This document shows positions 10,245 through 19,107 of a stretch of DNA of 64,000 bases, piece by piece; within the stretch, counting starts at the first letter, position 1, and each line of letters begins with the position of its first letter. Under the pieces are notes generated by a model that was given only the letters and a program-made list of their open reading frames with translations, had not been told where the DNA came from and searched no databases. This DNA is from SZUA-442 sp051011415. GTDB taxonomy: Bacteria > Actinomycetota > Acidimicrobiia > Spongiisociales > UBA5794. The stretch is from assembly GCA_051011415.1 (NCBI GenBank), contig JBPCTY010000002.1:10373-74372 (forward strand), given 5' to 3'. The position numbers and the translations under genes are program-made.

Positions 10245-10916
10245 ATGGCTGTACAAGCCGGCGAGGGCACAACCGACATCATTTACGGAACCACGTCGGT
10301 TCCTGCTGGCCCGCGTACGTTTGGCGGCTACCTCGCCAGACCAAATGGGCAAGGCGAGTGGCCGACCGTGCTCGTGTACGGCCCTGACCCCGTGCCGTCG
10401 TCCTCGATCAAGAATATTTGCCGGGTTATCGCCCGTCATGGCATTGCTGCGCTTGCTCCTGATTTGGTTGGCGCCAAAGACGCCGACCTGTTGGTCTCCA
10501 CTTCGATGAGTGCGTTCGTTCGCAACCAGGAAGGCGACTGGTCCAACGCCGAATACGGATTCGGAGTGCTCGCCTTCGAAGGTGGTGTGGTCCCAGCTTC
10601 CGACCTCGCTGCAGCCGATGGTCGAGTGCTCGCATTTGCCTCGGTCGGTTCAGCGCTGGATGGTTCCGTCGTTGAGTCTCTCGCCGCTGCCGCTATCTCC
10701 GGTCTCTATGTCGGAAGCCGGGCCGATGAGCCAAGCGACGCCGAAGGCTCGACTGCAGCGAGCGACCGGCTCCCGCAAACCACTTTTGCGGTGTACCCAG
10801 ATGCCGAGACAGGCTTCTGGAATGACGATGCTGACGGTTTTGAAGAGCGCCACTATGACGATGCAATCGACAGGGTTATCGGCTTCTTCGGCGAAACCCT
10901 GCCACCGCGAGTTTGA
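10245..10916 (+). CDS. Degenerate dienelactone-hydrolase-fold protein
   Basis: A 223-aa protein with the layout of dienelactone hydrolases: FGGYLARP, VIARHGIAALAPDL, and a C-terminal segment DAETGFWNDDADGFEERHYDDAIDRVIGFF read here in pieces. The active site appears lost. Where the family has a Cys or Ser nucleophile in a GFCFGG-type elbow, the protein reads GVLAFEGG, and where the catalytic His sits (GAGHGFFND type) it has DAETGFWND. This suggests a non-enzymatic or binding role, though alignment by eye could be shifted. The ATG has AGGAG seven bases upstream. The stop is two bases before the epimerase ATG, so the two are probably translated from one message. Confidence 0.65.
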   Translation: MAVQAGEGTTDIIYGTTSVPAGPRTFGGYLARPNGQGEWPTVLVYGPDPVPSSSIKNICRVIARHGIAALAPDLVGAKDADLLVSTSMSAFVRNQEGDWSNAEYGFGVLAFEGGVVPASDLAAADGRVLAFASVGSALDGSVVESLAAAAISGLYVGSRADEPSDAEGSTAASDRLPQTTFAVYPDAETGFWNDDADGFEERHYDDAIDRVIGFFGETLPPRV

Positions 10917-10918
10917 CC

Positions 10919-11860
10919 ATGAGCCGAGCAGTCGTCACCGGGGGTGCAGGGTTCATCGGGTCGAATCTCGTGGACCGGCTGGTCGATGAGGATGTCGAGG
11001 TGCTCGTGCTCGACAATCTCAGTTCCGGATCACTCGGAAATCTGAAGGACGCCCGTGCACGTGGGAACGTCCAGATCCACCAGATCGACATCTCGGACAA
11101 CGACGTGGTTGGTTTGGTGAGAGACTTCAGACCAGACAATGTCTTTCACATGGCAGCCCAGATCGACGTCCGGCGGTCGGTGACCGACCCCGCATTTGAT
11201 GCCCGGATCAACATCGTCGGCACGATCAACATGCTTGAAGCGGCTCGACACGCGGATGTGGAGCGGTTCGTGTTCTCCTCGTCGGGTGGAGCGACATTTG
11301 GGGACACGTTCAACATCCCAACTCCCGAGGATCAGAAGCGGCGACCGGAGTCTCCGTACGGGGTGTCGAAGTACGTCGTTGAGGAGTACTTCCGCTACTA
11401 CCACGACACGTATGACCTGGACTTCATGTCCCTCGGGTTTGCAAACGTCTACGGACCAAGGCAGGACCCGCACGGCGAGGCTGGCGTCGTGGCGATATTC
11501 ATCGGCGATCTGCTTGCCGGGCGAACACCGACCATTTACGGAGACGGCGGTCAAACCAGGGACTTCGTTTTCGTCGAAGATGTCACCGATGCCATGGTCC
11601 GCGCATCGCGGATTGGCGGGTCGCGCTATCTCAACATCGGCACGGGTGTCGAGACATCGGTTGCTCGGCTCTATGAGTACATCGTCGAGGCAACAGGGGC
11701 AGACATTGCCCCGACGTTGGCTGCAGCACGCAAAGGCGAACAACTCCGCTCTTGTCTTGATGCGTCAGCTGCTCAGAAGCATCTTGGATGGGAGCCGTGG
11801 ACACCAATCGAAGACGGCATCGGCCGCACGGTCGAGTGGTGGAGATACACCGAGGCCTAG
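10919..11860 (+). CDS. NAD-dependent sugar epimerase/dehydratase, UDP-glucose 4-epimerase-like
   Basis: A 313-aa extended short-chain dehydrogenase. The NAD site is VTGGAGFIGSNLVD at the N-terminus; the catalytic set is SSSGG (about 119-123) and YGVSK (Tyr and Lys near 143-147); NVYGPRQDPHGEAGVVAIF and GGQTRDFVFVEDV are typical of nucleotide-sugar 4-epimerases. It should act on a UDP- or other nucleotide sugar in the cytoplasm, supplying precursors for surface glycans; exact substrate is not readable. ATG 10919 lies two bases after the previous stop. The gene overlaps the convergent glycosylase gene by four bases at the 3' end. Confidence 0.88.
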   Translation: MSRAVVTGGAGFIGSNLVDRLVDEDVEVLVLDNLSSGSLGNLKDARARGNVQIHQIDISDNDVVGLVRDFRPDNVFHMAAQIDVRRSVTDPAFDARINIVGTINMLEAARHADVERFVFSSSGGATFGDTFNIPTPEDQKRRPESPYGVSKYVVEEYFRYYHDTYDLDFMSLGFANVYGPRQDPHGEAGVVAIFIGDLLAGRTPTIYGDGGQTRDFVFVEDVTDAMVRASRIGGSRYLNIGTGVETSVARLYEYIVEATGADIAPTLAAARKGEQLRSCLDASAAQKHLGWEPWTPIEDGIGRTVEWWRYTEA

Positions 11861-12735
11861 AGCTCGTCGAGGTGCCTTGGCCAATCGTCCTTGAGCAGAC
11901 GCGACATTGATCGATCGGCAAGGATCTTTCCGTTGGTCTGACAGCCAGGGCAGTAGTTCGTTTCTCTCCCACCACTGACGATCTTCTGGATCGGTGCTCC
12001 GCACACGGGGCATTCCTCACCGAACTTCCCATGCACCGCCATATCTGGATGGAACGCCGTGACCTTGGTGGGGAATCCATCGCCGGTCTCTTCAATCCGT
12101 ATACGAGTCCATTCCCCAAGTACCTGCTTGGTCACGATGAAGAGCTCAGCGATCTCCTCATCGGAGAGGTTGGTGTTCATCTGTGTTGGGCTGAGCTTCG
12201 CCACATGCAGTATCTCGTCGGCAAACGCACCACCGATACCTGAGATGTTGCGCGCATCGGTCAGGGCTCGCTTCAGCGTGTGCCGCCCAGCGAGGAGTGC
12301 GTCCTTGAACTCTTCCGGCGTGGCATCGGCGACCTCGATCCCTCCAGGATCAACGTCAGCGAGGTCGTCGTGTCGAACGACGGAGAGAGACGCTCGGCGC
12401 TTGGTGCCAGCTTCCGTGAGAAGCAGCGATCCGGTAGAGAAGTCGAATGCCGCCAGCCCACCGCGCTTTGGTACAGCTTTGGGTTCGTCGAGCCATCGGA
12501 ACCGACCTGCCACCATGAGATGGATGATGAGATGAAGATCATCATCCAAGTCGATCGACACCCTCTTGCCGATCCGGTGTAGCTGCGTTACAGCCTTCCC
12601 CTCAGCTGCTGTGACAGGGGGATCGAATGTCTTGAGCAACGAAAAGGACGCAACGCGCACCTTTTCAAGAGTTGCGCCCACAATGCGAGGCCGAAGTGCA
12701 TGAAGGTATGCCTCGATCTCGGGAAGCTCAGGCAC
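11857..12735 (-). CDS. Fpg/Nei-family DNA glycosylase (formamidopyrimidine-DNA glycosylase-like)
   Basis: A 292-aa base-excision repair glycosylase/AP lyase. It starts MPELPEIEAY, giving the catalytic Pro-2 and Glu-3 after Met removal, with RIGKRV further in. The helix-two-turn-helix region (NISGIGGAFADEILHVAKLSPTQM, given here as its parts NISGIGG and ADEILHVAKLSP) is present, and the C-terminal zinc finger is complete: CPVC then CPGC, followed by GKILADRSMSRLL. It should excise oxidised purines such as 8-oxoguanine or oxidised pyrimidines; Fpg and Nei branches cannot be separated by eye. It overlaps the epimerase gene tail to tail. Confidence 0.88.
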   Translation of the reverse strand: MPELPEIEAYLHALRPRIVGATLEKVRVASFSLLKTFDPPVTAAEGKAVTQLHRIGKRVSIDLDDDLHLIIHLMVAGRFRWLDEPKAVPKRGGLAAFDFSTGSLLLTEAGTKRRASLSVVRHDDLADVDPGGIEVADATPEEFKDALLAGRHTLKRALTDARNISGIGGAFADEILHVAKLSPTQMNTNLSDEEIAELFIVTKQVLGEWTRIRIEETGDGFPTKVTAFHPDMAVHGKFGEECPVCGAPIQKIVSGGRETNYCPGCQTNGKILADRSMSRLLKDDWPRHLDEL

Positions 12736-12813
12736 GTTGCCAGCCTTCAGCTGCCTGGCCGTTCCGAGCGCGTATAGATTCGTACACCACTTCGCCGGAA
12801 GCGAGCCGGCCGA

Positions 12814-13512
12814 TCATCGAAACATGTCCTCTTCGGCAGGTCTCACGAGCTCGCTCGCTCGCCCCGTACCGGGAATGTTGAGGCCGCGCACCACAGCAGC
12901 CGGGATTCCTGTCGCCTTACCCATCACGAGGTCGGCCGCCGCTGCGATCTCGTCCACGATCGCAACCTCAGTCACGTTCAGTTCGTTTCCATGCGTATCG
13001 ACCGTTCCACGGAGATCATCGATCGCTCTCACGCCGCTGAGGCCAATCGCGACGTCGACCAGCCCCCTCCGCCACGGGCGCCCGAACGTGTCGGTGATCA
13101 CGACCCCGATGCGTGCTCCTGACAGACGCTCCATCAGCGTGCGCAGACGATGGGCCGAGCTGTCGGGGTCCTTTGGGAGGAGGATGGCGTATCCATCGGC
13201 CACGTTCGATCTGTCAACCGCAGCATTTGCGCAAATGAACCCGTGCTTTGTCTGCGTGATGACTAGATCGCCGCGTCGGCGCACGATCGTCGCTGCTTCA
13301 CTTTCGACGAGCTGTCGATAGGAAGCTTCGTCGGCGATCTGCACAACCTGCCCCTCTTGCTTGGAGACAACCTTGTGGGTTACAACGACGACGTCTCCGT
13401 CTGCCAGCCGTTCGCCTGCCTCTGCAATCGCTGCGTGGATAAGGCCTGCGAGATCGTCGCCGGCGTGAATCTCGCCGATTCCAGTGACAGGGAAGATGCG
13501 GATCTCACCCAT
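12814..13512 (-). CDS. cofE: Coenzyme F420-0:L-glutamate ligase, single domain
   Basis: A 232-aa CofE-type enzyme that adds gamma-linked glutamates to F420-0 using GTP. Typical stretches are FPVTGIGEIHAGDDLAGLI, DGDVVVVTHKVVSKQEG, RRRGDLVITQTKHGF, ICANAAVDRSN and VITDTFGRPWRRGLVDVAIG. Mycobacterial FbiB carries a second, nitroreductase-like domain that reduces dehydro-F420-0; here the protein ends after the CofE domain, so that activity must be encoded elsewhere or not be needed. Its start overlaps the end of cofD by eight bases, so the two are translationally coupled. Confidence 0.92.
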   Translation of the reverse strand: MGEIRIFPVTGIGEIHAGDDLAGLIHAAIAEAGERLADGDVVVVTHKVVSKQEGQVVQIADEASYRQLVESEAATIVRRRGDLVITQTKHGFICANAAVDRSNVADGYAILLPKDPDSSAHRLRTLMERLSGARIGVVITDTFGRPWRRGLVDVAIGLSGVRAIDDLRGTVDTHGNELNVTEVAIVDEIAAAADLVMGKATGIPAAVVRGLNIPGTGRASELVRPAEEDMFR

Positions 13513-14431
13513 GCGTCATCGTCTCCAGGACATGAGAGGCAAACGACCGGCCGCGCTCATCCGGTGTGAGACGCGTGTCGCACGGCTCAACCCGGATGTC
13601 GAACTCGGACCCGAGAGTTTGATCGCGTGCGTCGCCAGAATCGATGAAGAGCGTGTCCACATGGCGAGCGTACGCCTCGAGCACGCCTCTGGTGCCGGGT
13701 GGGAGTCCAAGTCCATGCATCACCTCCCTCGCTGGGCCCTTGAGTGCGGATCCGCCGAACAAAGGACTTACGGCTGCGGTGTTGGCATGCCGCACGACCG
13801 CTGCATCGATCTCATCGATGGCAAGGATCGGCCAGATTGAGAGCGGTGGGTTTGAAGGGGCGATCAGCACCGTGTCTGCTTCCCCTATCGCATCGATCAC
13901 ACCCGGAGCTGGTTTGGCATCGACTGCACCGTGATAGGCGATTGCTTGCACTGCATCGCTGTGCTGTCTGTCGACGAAGTATTCCTGGAACGGAAGCCAT
14001 GAGGCGTCGGCAATCTCGACGAAGGTTCGCAGCAGGTCGTCGCTCGCCGGCAGAAGAGTGATGTCGTCGAGACCGAAGTTTGCCGCAAATCGTTTGGTGA
14101 CTGCGCTCAATGGCTCGCCGTCCTGAAGCAGCAGTGTTCGTGCCATACACAGACCGAGGTCGAGGTCCCCGAGGGTGAACGAGGTGTCGATGCCCTGTTG
14201 GTCAAGGGAATCCATCACCGATGTGGTGTCGTTCTCTCTGCCCCAACCGTGCGGTCCGACGACATCGGCAAGCGTGTAGAGCACTGTGTCAGGGTCGGGA
14301 GACACATGAACGCCGTATCGTTCTGTATCGTCACCCACATTCACGATGACCGTGAGCAGGCCAGGGTCGAGAACCGCCCGCAAGGCGCGGGCCATCCTCG
14401 CACCTCCAACTCCTCCGGCGAGCAACGTCAC
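13505..14431 (-). CDS. cofD: 2-phospho-L-lactate (or enolpyruvyl) transferase of F420 synthesis
   Basis: A CofD/FbiA enzyme of about 308 aa that joins the phospholactyl- or enolpyruvyl-guanosine donor to the deazaflavin FO, making (dehydro-)F420-0. Diagnostic runs are VTLLAGGVGGARMARAL, VIVNVGDDTERYGVHVSPD, DTVLYTLADV, FTLGDLDLGLCMART and IAPSNPPLSIWPIL. The start is placed at GTG 14431, where the family normally begins (LLAGGVGGAR). An ATG at 14476 would add 15 residues unlike the family and leave no room for the promoter of the divergent glycosyltransferase. Together with cofE this implies F420-dependent redox chemistry in the host. Confidence 0.92.
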   Translation of the reverse strand: MTLLAGGVGGARMARALRAVLDPGLLTVIVNVGDDTERYGVHVSPDPDTVLYTLADVVGPHGWGRENDTTSVMDSLDQQGIDTSFTLGDLDLGLCMARTLLLQDGEPLSAVTKRFAANFGLDDITLLPASDDLLRTFVEIADASWLPFQEYFVDRQHSDAVQAIAYHGAVDAKPAPGVIDAIGEADTVLIAPSNPPLSIWPILAIDEIDAAVVRHANTAAVSPLFGGSALKGPAREVMHGLGLPPGTRGVLEAYARHVDTLFIDSGDARDQTLGSEFDIRVEPCDTRLTPDERGRSFASHVLETMTHG

Positions 14432-14476
14432 CCGGTGATTGCTGTATCGCGGATTCGAACCCAGAATGCACCTCAC

Positions 14477-17236
14477 ATGTCAATGACCCCTACCAGACAT
14501 GCCACCGTCGCAACGATTGTCGTTGCTGATGCTTCCGGCATTCTGGAAGACACAGTTGCAGCCGTAGGGCGGCAAGTGTACGAGGCCTCGGAACCCGCGA
14601 TCGTCGGCGGCGAGGGCGATTCGGCTCGCACCCTTGCCGAAGCCGTGGAGGCGCTTGATCGTTCTATCCAATACGTCTGGGTTGTGCGTGAAGGTGCGGT
14701 TCCTCTTCCGGACGCCCTCTCGGCGCTGGTCGCAGATGCAGACCGGACGGGTGCTGGCATCGTTGGTTCAAAGATCGTCGGCACCGACCGCGTGCTCGAA
14801 AGCGTGGGATTGGTCACGGATGCATTCGACGTTCCGTACACCGGGCTCGACGACTCGGAGCTGGATCAAGGGCAGTACGACGTCGTGCGTGACGTTGCGG
14901 CGGTTGCCGGAGTCTCGATGCTCGTCCGTAGGGATCTTCTCCATGGTCTTGGTGGTGTTGATGAGCGGCTTGCGCCTCTCGCAGCCTCAGTCGATCTGGC
15001 TCAGCGTGCAAGGCTGAAGGGCGCACGAATTGTCGTTAGCCCTGCTTCAGAAGTCACCTACGACTGGCCGGATCCCGGTCGCAAACGTTGGCGTGAAGAT
15101 GCATCCCGCATTCGTGGCTATACGAAGGTCTACGGATGGCTCACATTGTTGTGGGTCGTTCCGCTGGACTTCCTGATCGGGATCGTCGAAGCCATCGTGT
15201 CGCTCTTCTTCGGCAAGTGGCTTGTGATCGACTTCTTCCGTGTCTGGGGCTGGAACATTGGTGTGTTCCCCTCGACGTACGGAGCCCGCCGCAAAGCGCG
15301 CGCAAAACGATCGGCGAGCGAAGCCGAGCTGTTCCGCTTCCAACGCAGGGGGAGCGTCAAGATCAGTGGGCTCGCGAGCCGCACGATGTCGTCAATGCGA
15401 AGACGGCTCCCTGGCGACGACACGCTCACGGTCGAGTCGATCGGTCGAGACGTACGCCAACCGGCGTTCATCGTTGGCGCCCTTGCTGTGCTTTTCGTGT
15501 TGGTCTCGGCTCGCAGTATTTGGTCGGACGGGCTGCCTGCGGTTGGCTACACCATGCCCTTCCCGTCGAACGGATGGGATGCGCTCGCCGGCTATGCCGG
15601 CGGATGGAACCCAGCCGGTCTTGGATCCGAGCTCGCATTGCGCCCACTTCTCGGGATCGCTGGAATCGCAAAGGTCGTGACGCTTCATTCGGGTCACCTT
15701 GCTGAGTATCTGCTCGGTGCCGGAGCCATGTTGTTTGGAATCTGGGGTGTCATGCGGTTGCTCCGCACATGGTCGATCGGAGCCGCACCAGGTTTGCTGG
15801 CCGGCGTGGTCTTCGTTGCCGGGCCAACGGCTCAGGGTCTTGCAGGGAATACGCACATCGGTACGCTGCTGGCGCTCGGCGCTCTGCCTTGGGCGATCAG
15901 GGCATGCGTTGCCCCGTTGCGCGAGGGCTTCAGGCCGGCAATCGGACGAGTCGCAGGCGTCGTTCTCTGGTTTGGATTGCTCGGCGCCCTTGCCCCGCTT
16001 CTTCTTCTTGTCCCGCTCCCAGCGATCTTCTTGCTCGCTCTTCTTCGGTTCAAGGATTCAGGGCTGTGGAAGGCAACCATTCTCGCGATGGTCGGGACAG
16101 CCGGCGGTGCGCTGCTGCTGAGCCCGTTCATCTGGGAACACTCCTTTGAGGCGATCGCAAGAGCCGGCTACGCCTATTGGTCGATTTCGCCCGTACTCGC
16201 TGTGGCTGGAGTGGTGATCGGTGCAGCAGCTGTCTTCGGGTCGGATCGGGTGCTTGGCCTGATTGCTGGCTGGGGTGCCGCACTTGCTGCGATTGGGTTC
16301 TTCGTTTCACGAGGTGGGTCATTTGGCTTTGGCACCGAGGCTGAATCAGCTGGACTCGCCGTAGCCGGCCTTGGACTGGCTGTCCTGATCGGCGTAACTG
16401 CCGAGTCGGTGACCAACCCGGAGCTTGCATCGTGGAAGCGTGTGCTGACCGGAGTTGGCTCTGTCGCAGTGGTCTTCTTCCTGGTGTCGGCGATGGTGAT
16501 CGTCCTTGGTGGAAGGCTCGGCCTCCCAGGGGATGTGTACGTTTCGACCCTGTCGTTCACGATGGCAAACGAAGGGGAGGCCGAGAGGTCCCGCGTGCTC
16601 ATCGTGGGCCCCGAGCACCTGATGCCGGGCGACAGCAGAGATATTCAGGGTGGTGCGTACCGAGTCGTGAGCGCCCCAGCTCCAGACCTTGGCGAACCAC
16701 GCCTCGCTCCACGAGGAGCTCTCGACGATGCGCTGTATGTCCAGCTCGAAAGGGTGATCGCAGGCGAGACTCGCCGTGCGGGTGCGGAACTCGCGGCGTT
16801 CGGTGTTCGTTGGATCGTGGTGATGGGGGATAGCGAAGGCACGGACGGTGATCCAGCTTCTCTTGCCTGGCGTGATGTGTTTGCTGGACAACTGGATCTT
16901 CTGCCGCTCTCGGCCGGGGTGGAGAACGCAGTGTTCGTGACCGATATCGACCCCGTCGGACGTGCCCTGACGTCTACCGCAGCGTCTTGGCCCCGAGAGG
17001 GCTGGACATATGCGGGTCCACTTGAATTCGGGAAGCGTGTCTTCGTGGCAGAGAACCCAAGTCCGAACTTTGGGCCAGAGCCGTGGCAGGAAACGGCTTC
17101 GGCCAATGAGGTTTCCTCAGGGACCGGTGTTGTCACGTACTCCGCGGAGTCGGGTCCTCGCACGCAGACAATCGTTGTTGCGCTGTCTGTGATCCTGCTC
17201 GTGGCGCTCGTCTTCGTCGGTCGGAGGCGCACATGA
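14477..17236 (+). CDS. Large membrane protein with N-terminal GT2-like glycosyltransferase domain
   Basis: A 919-aa protein. Residues about 8-230 have a GT-A fold (ATVATIVVADASG, ALVADADRTGAGIVGSKIV, GGVDERLAPLAASVDLAQRA). The usual metal-binding Asp cluster is replaced: where families have an LHDDA-type run this protein reads VVREGAVPLPDAL. A basic cytoplasmic loop (RRKARAKRSASEAE) follows, then at least ten hydrophobic helices (about 235-265 and 415-690), then an extracytoplasmic region and a last C-terminal membrane helix before the tail RRRT. Homologues sit next to fbiA or whiB/manB in actinobacteria and are thought to work on envelope glycans. The next gene (DUF5719) overlaps by four bases. 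Enzymatic activity is uncertain. Confidence 0.8.
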   Translation: MSMTPTRHATVATIVVADASGILEDTVAAVGRQVYEASEPAIVGGEGDSARTLAEAVEALDRSIQYVWVVREGAVPLPDALSALVADADRTGAGIVGSKIVGTDRVLESVGLVTDAFDVPYTGLDDSELDQGQYDVVRDVAAVAGVSMLVRRDLLHGLGGVDERLAPLAASVDLAQRARLKGARIVVSPASEVTYDWPDPGRKRWREDASRIRGYTKVYGWLTLLWVVPLDFLIGIVEAIVSLFFGKWLVIDFFRVWGWNIGVFPSTYGARRKARAKRSASEAELFRFQRRGSVKISGLASRTMSSMRRRLPGDDTLTVESIGRDVRQPAFIVGALAVLFVLVSARSIWSDGLPAVGYTMPFPSNGWDALAGYAGGWNPAGLGSELALRPLLGIAGIAKVVTLHSGHLAEYLLGAGAMLFGIWGVMRLLRTWSIGAAPGLLAGVVFVAGPTAQGLAGNTHIGTLLALGALPWAIRACVAPLREGFRPAIGRVAGVVLWFGLLGALAPLLLLVPLPAIFLLALLRFKDSGLWKATILAMVGTAGGALLLSPFIWEHSFEAIARAGYAYWSISPVLAVAGVVIGAAAVFGSDRVLGLIAGWGAALAAIGFFVSRGGSFGFGTEAESAGLAVAGLGLAVLIGVTAESVTNPELASWKRVLTGVGSVAVVFFLVSAMVIVLGGRLGLPGDVYVSTLSFTMANEGEAERSRVLIVGPEHLMPGDSRDIQGGAYRVVSAPAPDLGEPRLAPRGALDDALYVQLERVIAGETRRAGAELAAFGVRWIVVMGDSEGTDGDPASLAWRDVFAGQLDLLPLSAGVENAVFVTDIDPVGRALTSTAASWPREGWTYAGPLEFGKRVFVAENPSPNFGPEPWQETASANEVSSGTGVVTYSAESGPRTQTIVVALSVILLVALVFVGRRRT

Positions 17237-18666
17237 GGCGCCTACTTCTCGCCGTTGCCGCCGGAGCCATCGGAATCCTTGCCGTTACGCAGATTGCGCC
17301 TCCACCCGCCGATGCACCTGCATTCGGGGAGACGGACATCACCGTGCCGGAAGGAGCCGTCGCATCGCCGTCTGCGTGGTACTGCCCTTGGGTTGCGGCC
17401 GGCGACGTTGTCGACTCAGACATCGTCGTGGCAAGCGAACCCGACGTCACCGTCGGCTACACGCTTCTTGACCCGGTAGCCAACGCTGACCCTTCTACAG
17501 CGAGTGCTGAGATCATTGGGCCGGGTGCAGCTGTTCTCAACACCGGAAGCGTGCTTCGGGTTGGCGAGACGCCAGCGATTGTGGAGATCTCGAACGGACC
17601 GGCAACGGTTGCATCGATGCAATATGCGGACTCGTTCATCACCGCGGACCAGTGTCTCGTGTCGGTTCCAAAGATTTGGTACCTGACCGGCGGTTCGACC
17701 AAGACCGGAACCATCACCCGACTCAGGCTCTTCAATCCGTTCGCAGACAATGCCGAAGTCACGATCACTGCCTACTCAGAATTCAACCTCGACCTTGTCG
17801 CCGAACTTGACGGACTGGATGTGGCTGGACGCGATTGGACGACGATCGACTTCGAGCCGTACCTGCCGTTCCGAGATGAGCTCGCCTTCACCGTTACAAC
17901 GACCAAGGGTCTCGTCATTCCGGCGCTCGTAAGGACGGACGACCGAGGCGAAGCCATGTGGCCGGGAGTGGCACCGCACGACACCTGGGAATTCCCCGTT
18001 GTGTCGCCAGGGGAGCTGGCTCCTCAGATCGCCGTGATGTCGGCTGGGGATGAGGGCGTTGTGGTCTCGGTCGACATCGTCACCGAGGACGGAACGATTC
18101 GGAACGCACGCGAAGTTGTGCTCGACTCGTCGACGCCCGCTCTGATTCCTCTTGCCGACCTCGCTGCCCCACCGTTTGGAGCAAGGATCCGTGCGACAGC
18201 TCCGATCGCGGCGAGTGCAGTCGCGACCGTTCCTGAGGATGATGTCGAGGGTGGGGAAGGTGGCGACCCGTCGGCGACGACGACTACCACCACGGATGAC
18301 ACGACGACGACGACGGAGTTTGTCGAGGAGACGTTTATCTCCGGTCTCGCTGGCACGATTGGGTCCGCACGACCCTCCTCGAACTGGATCGTTCCCGTCG
18401 ACTCGCTACCTGGAGCCGATACGACCCTTTGGATCATGAACTCGTCATCGGAGCCAGTCTCGGTCAGTTTCGGACCCCTCGGTGAGATCGAGTACTCGGT
18501 GCTAGATCTTGTCCAGGTGCCAGCGGAGTCGATCGTCGGAATCCCCGTTGATGTTGGGATCGGAATCTATGGATACATTGTCGAAGCCGACCGTCCGGTC
18601 TCCGTCGCATGGGAAATCGCGGGGGACAGGGGTGTCGCCCTTGTCGCAGGTGTACCTACCGGATGA
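17233..18666 (+). CDS. DUF5719-family secreted or membrane-anchored protein
   Basis: A 477-aa protein starting with a signal-type segment (RRLLLAVAAGAIGILAVTQIAPP). The body is beta-rich: YCPWVAAGDVVDS, VPKIWYLTGGSTKTG, RLRLFNPFADNAEVTI, NWIVPVDSLPGADTTLWIMN. A low-complexity Thr/Asp linker (about residues 340-360) splits two similar halves, each containing a Trp-rich start and a LxNPF or MNSS segment, so the protein may be an internal duplication. The order GT2-DUF5719-small proteins-ManB is a known actinobacterial arrangement; molecular function of the family is not known to me. It overlaps the genes on both sides by four bases. Confidence 0.8.
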   Translation: MRRLLLAVAAGAIGILAVTQIAPPPADAPAFGETDITVPEGAVASPSAWYCPWVAAGDVVDSDIVVASEPDVTVGYTLLDPVANADPSTASAEIIGPGAAVLNTGSVLRVGETPAIVEISNGPATVASMQYADSFITADQCLVSVPKIWYLTGGSTKTGTITRLRLFNPFADNAEVTITAYSEFNLDLVAELDGLDVAGRDWTTIDFEPYLPFRDELAFTVTTTKGLVIPALVRTDDRGEAMWPGVAPHDTWEFPVVSPGELAPQIAVMSAGDEGVVVSVDIVTEDGTIRNAREVVLDSSTPALIPLADLAAPPFGARIRATAPIAASAVATVPEDDVEGGEGGDPSATTTTTTDDTTTTTEFVEETFISGLAGTIGSARPSSNWIVPVDSLPGADTTLWIMNSSSEPVSVSFGPLGEIEYSVLDLVQVPAESIVGIPVDVGIGIYGYIVEADRPVSVAWEIAGDRGVALVAGVPTG

Positions 18667-19052
18667 CGGACATCGGCGTCCGGCTCGTAGTTGTTCTCAT
18701 CCTCGTTGTCGTGGCGCTTCTCGTCGCTTGGGTGCTTCGTCGGTATGCGCGACCGCCGCACCCAACAGTGGACGTTGGCGAAGTGGGAGATCGACCTGGG
18801 GTGGTGCTCTTCACCTCGACCACGTGCCCAACCTGCAAGGAAGTTGTTTCCCTGTTTCGAGAAATGGGGCTTCCGTATCGCGAGGTGACGAGCGACCTCG
18901 AGGAGAAGCGGTTCGAGACGTGGGGCATCGTGGCTGTGCCGGTCACCGTCGTCGTCGATGATGCTGATACGGTCGTCGCGACCTTCTCAGGAGTTCCGCG
19001 CAGGCGGTCGTTGGATCGTGCCGTTCGATCTGCCGGGATCGCGTACAAGTGA
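18663..19052 (+). CDS. Membrane-anchored thioredoxin/glutaredoxin-fold protein
   Basis: A 129-aa protein with an N-terminal membrane helix (VRLVVVLILVVVALLVAWVL, about residues 6-25), then a thioredoxin-like domain: GVVLFTSTTCPTCKEVVSLF with a CPTC redox pair, and the cis-Pro loop IVAVPVTVVVD. The active site should face the periplasm or cell wall, possibly handling disulfides of the neighbouring exported proteins. ATG 18663 overlaps the DUF5719 stop as ATGA, so the two are coupled. The fold call is solid; redox partner is inferred from context only. Confidence 0.8.
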   Translation: MTDIGVRLVVVLILVVVALLVAWVLRRYARPPHPTVDVGEVGDRPGVVLFTSTTCPTCKEVVSLFREMGLPYREVTSDLEEKRFETWGIVAVPVTVVVDDADTVVATFSGVPRRRSLDRAVRSAGIAYK

Positions 19053-19107
19053 GGGCCGATCGCAAATCCTTGGCTGCGACGTCGGGTCGCCCTACCTTTC
19101 CGCGGCC

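Noticed and set aside
14448..14466. T-arm-like sequence GGTTCGAATCC on the leftward strand at the cofD start
   Set aside because: Only three of five flanking T-stem pairs form and no acceptor, D- or anticodon arm is found around it, so it is not a tRNA.
14198..14476. Upstream extension of the GT2-like membrane protein
   Set aside because: It would read antisense through cofD; the family start fits the ATG at 14477.
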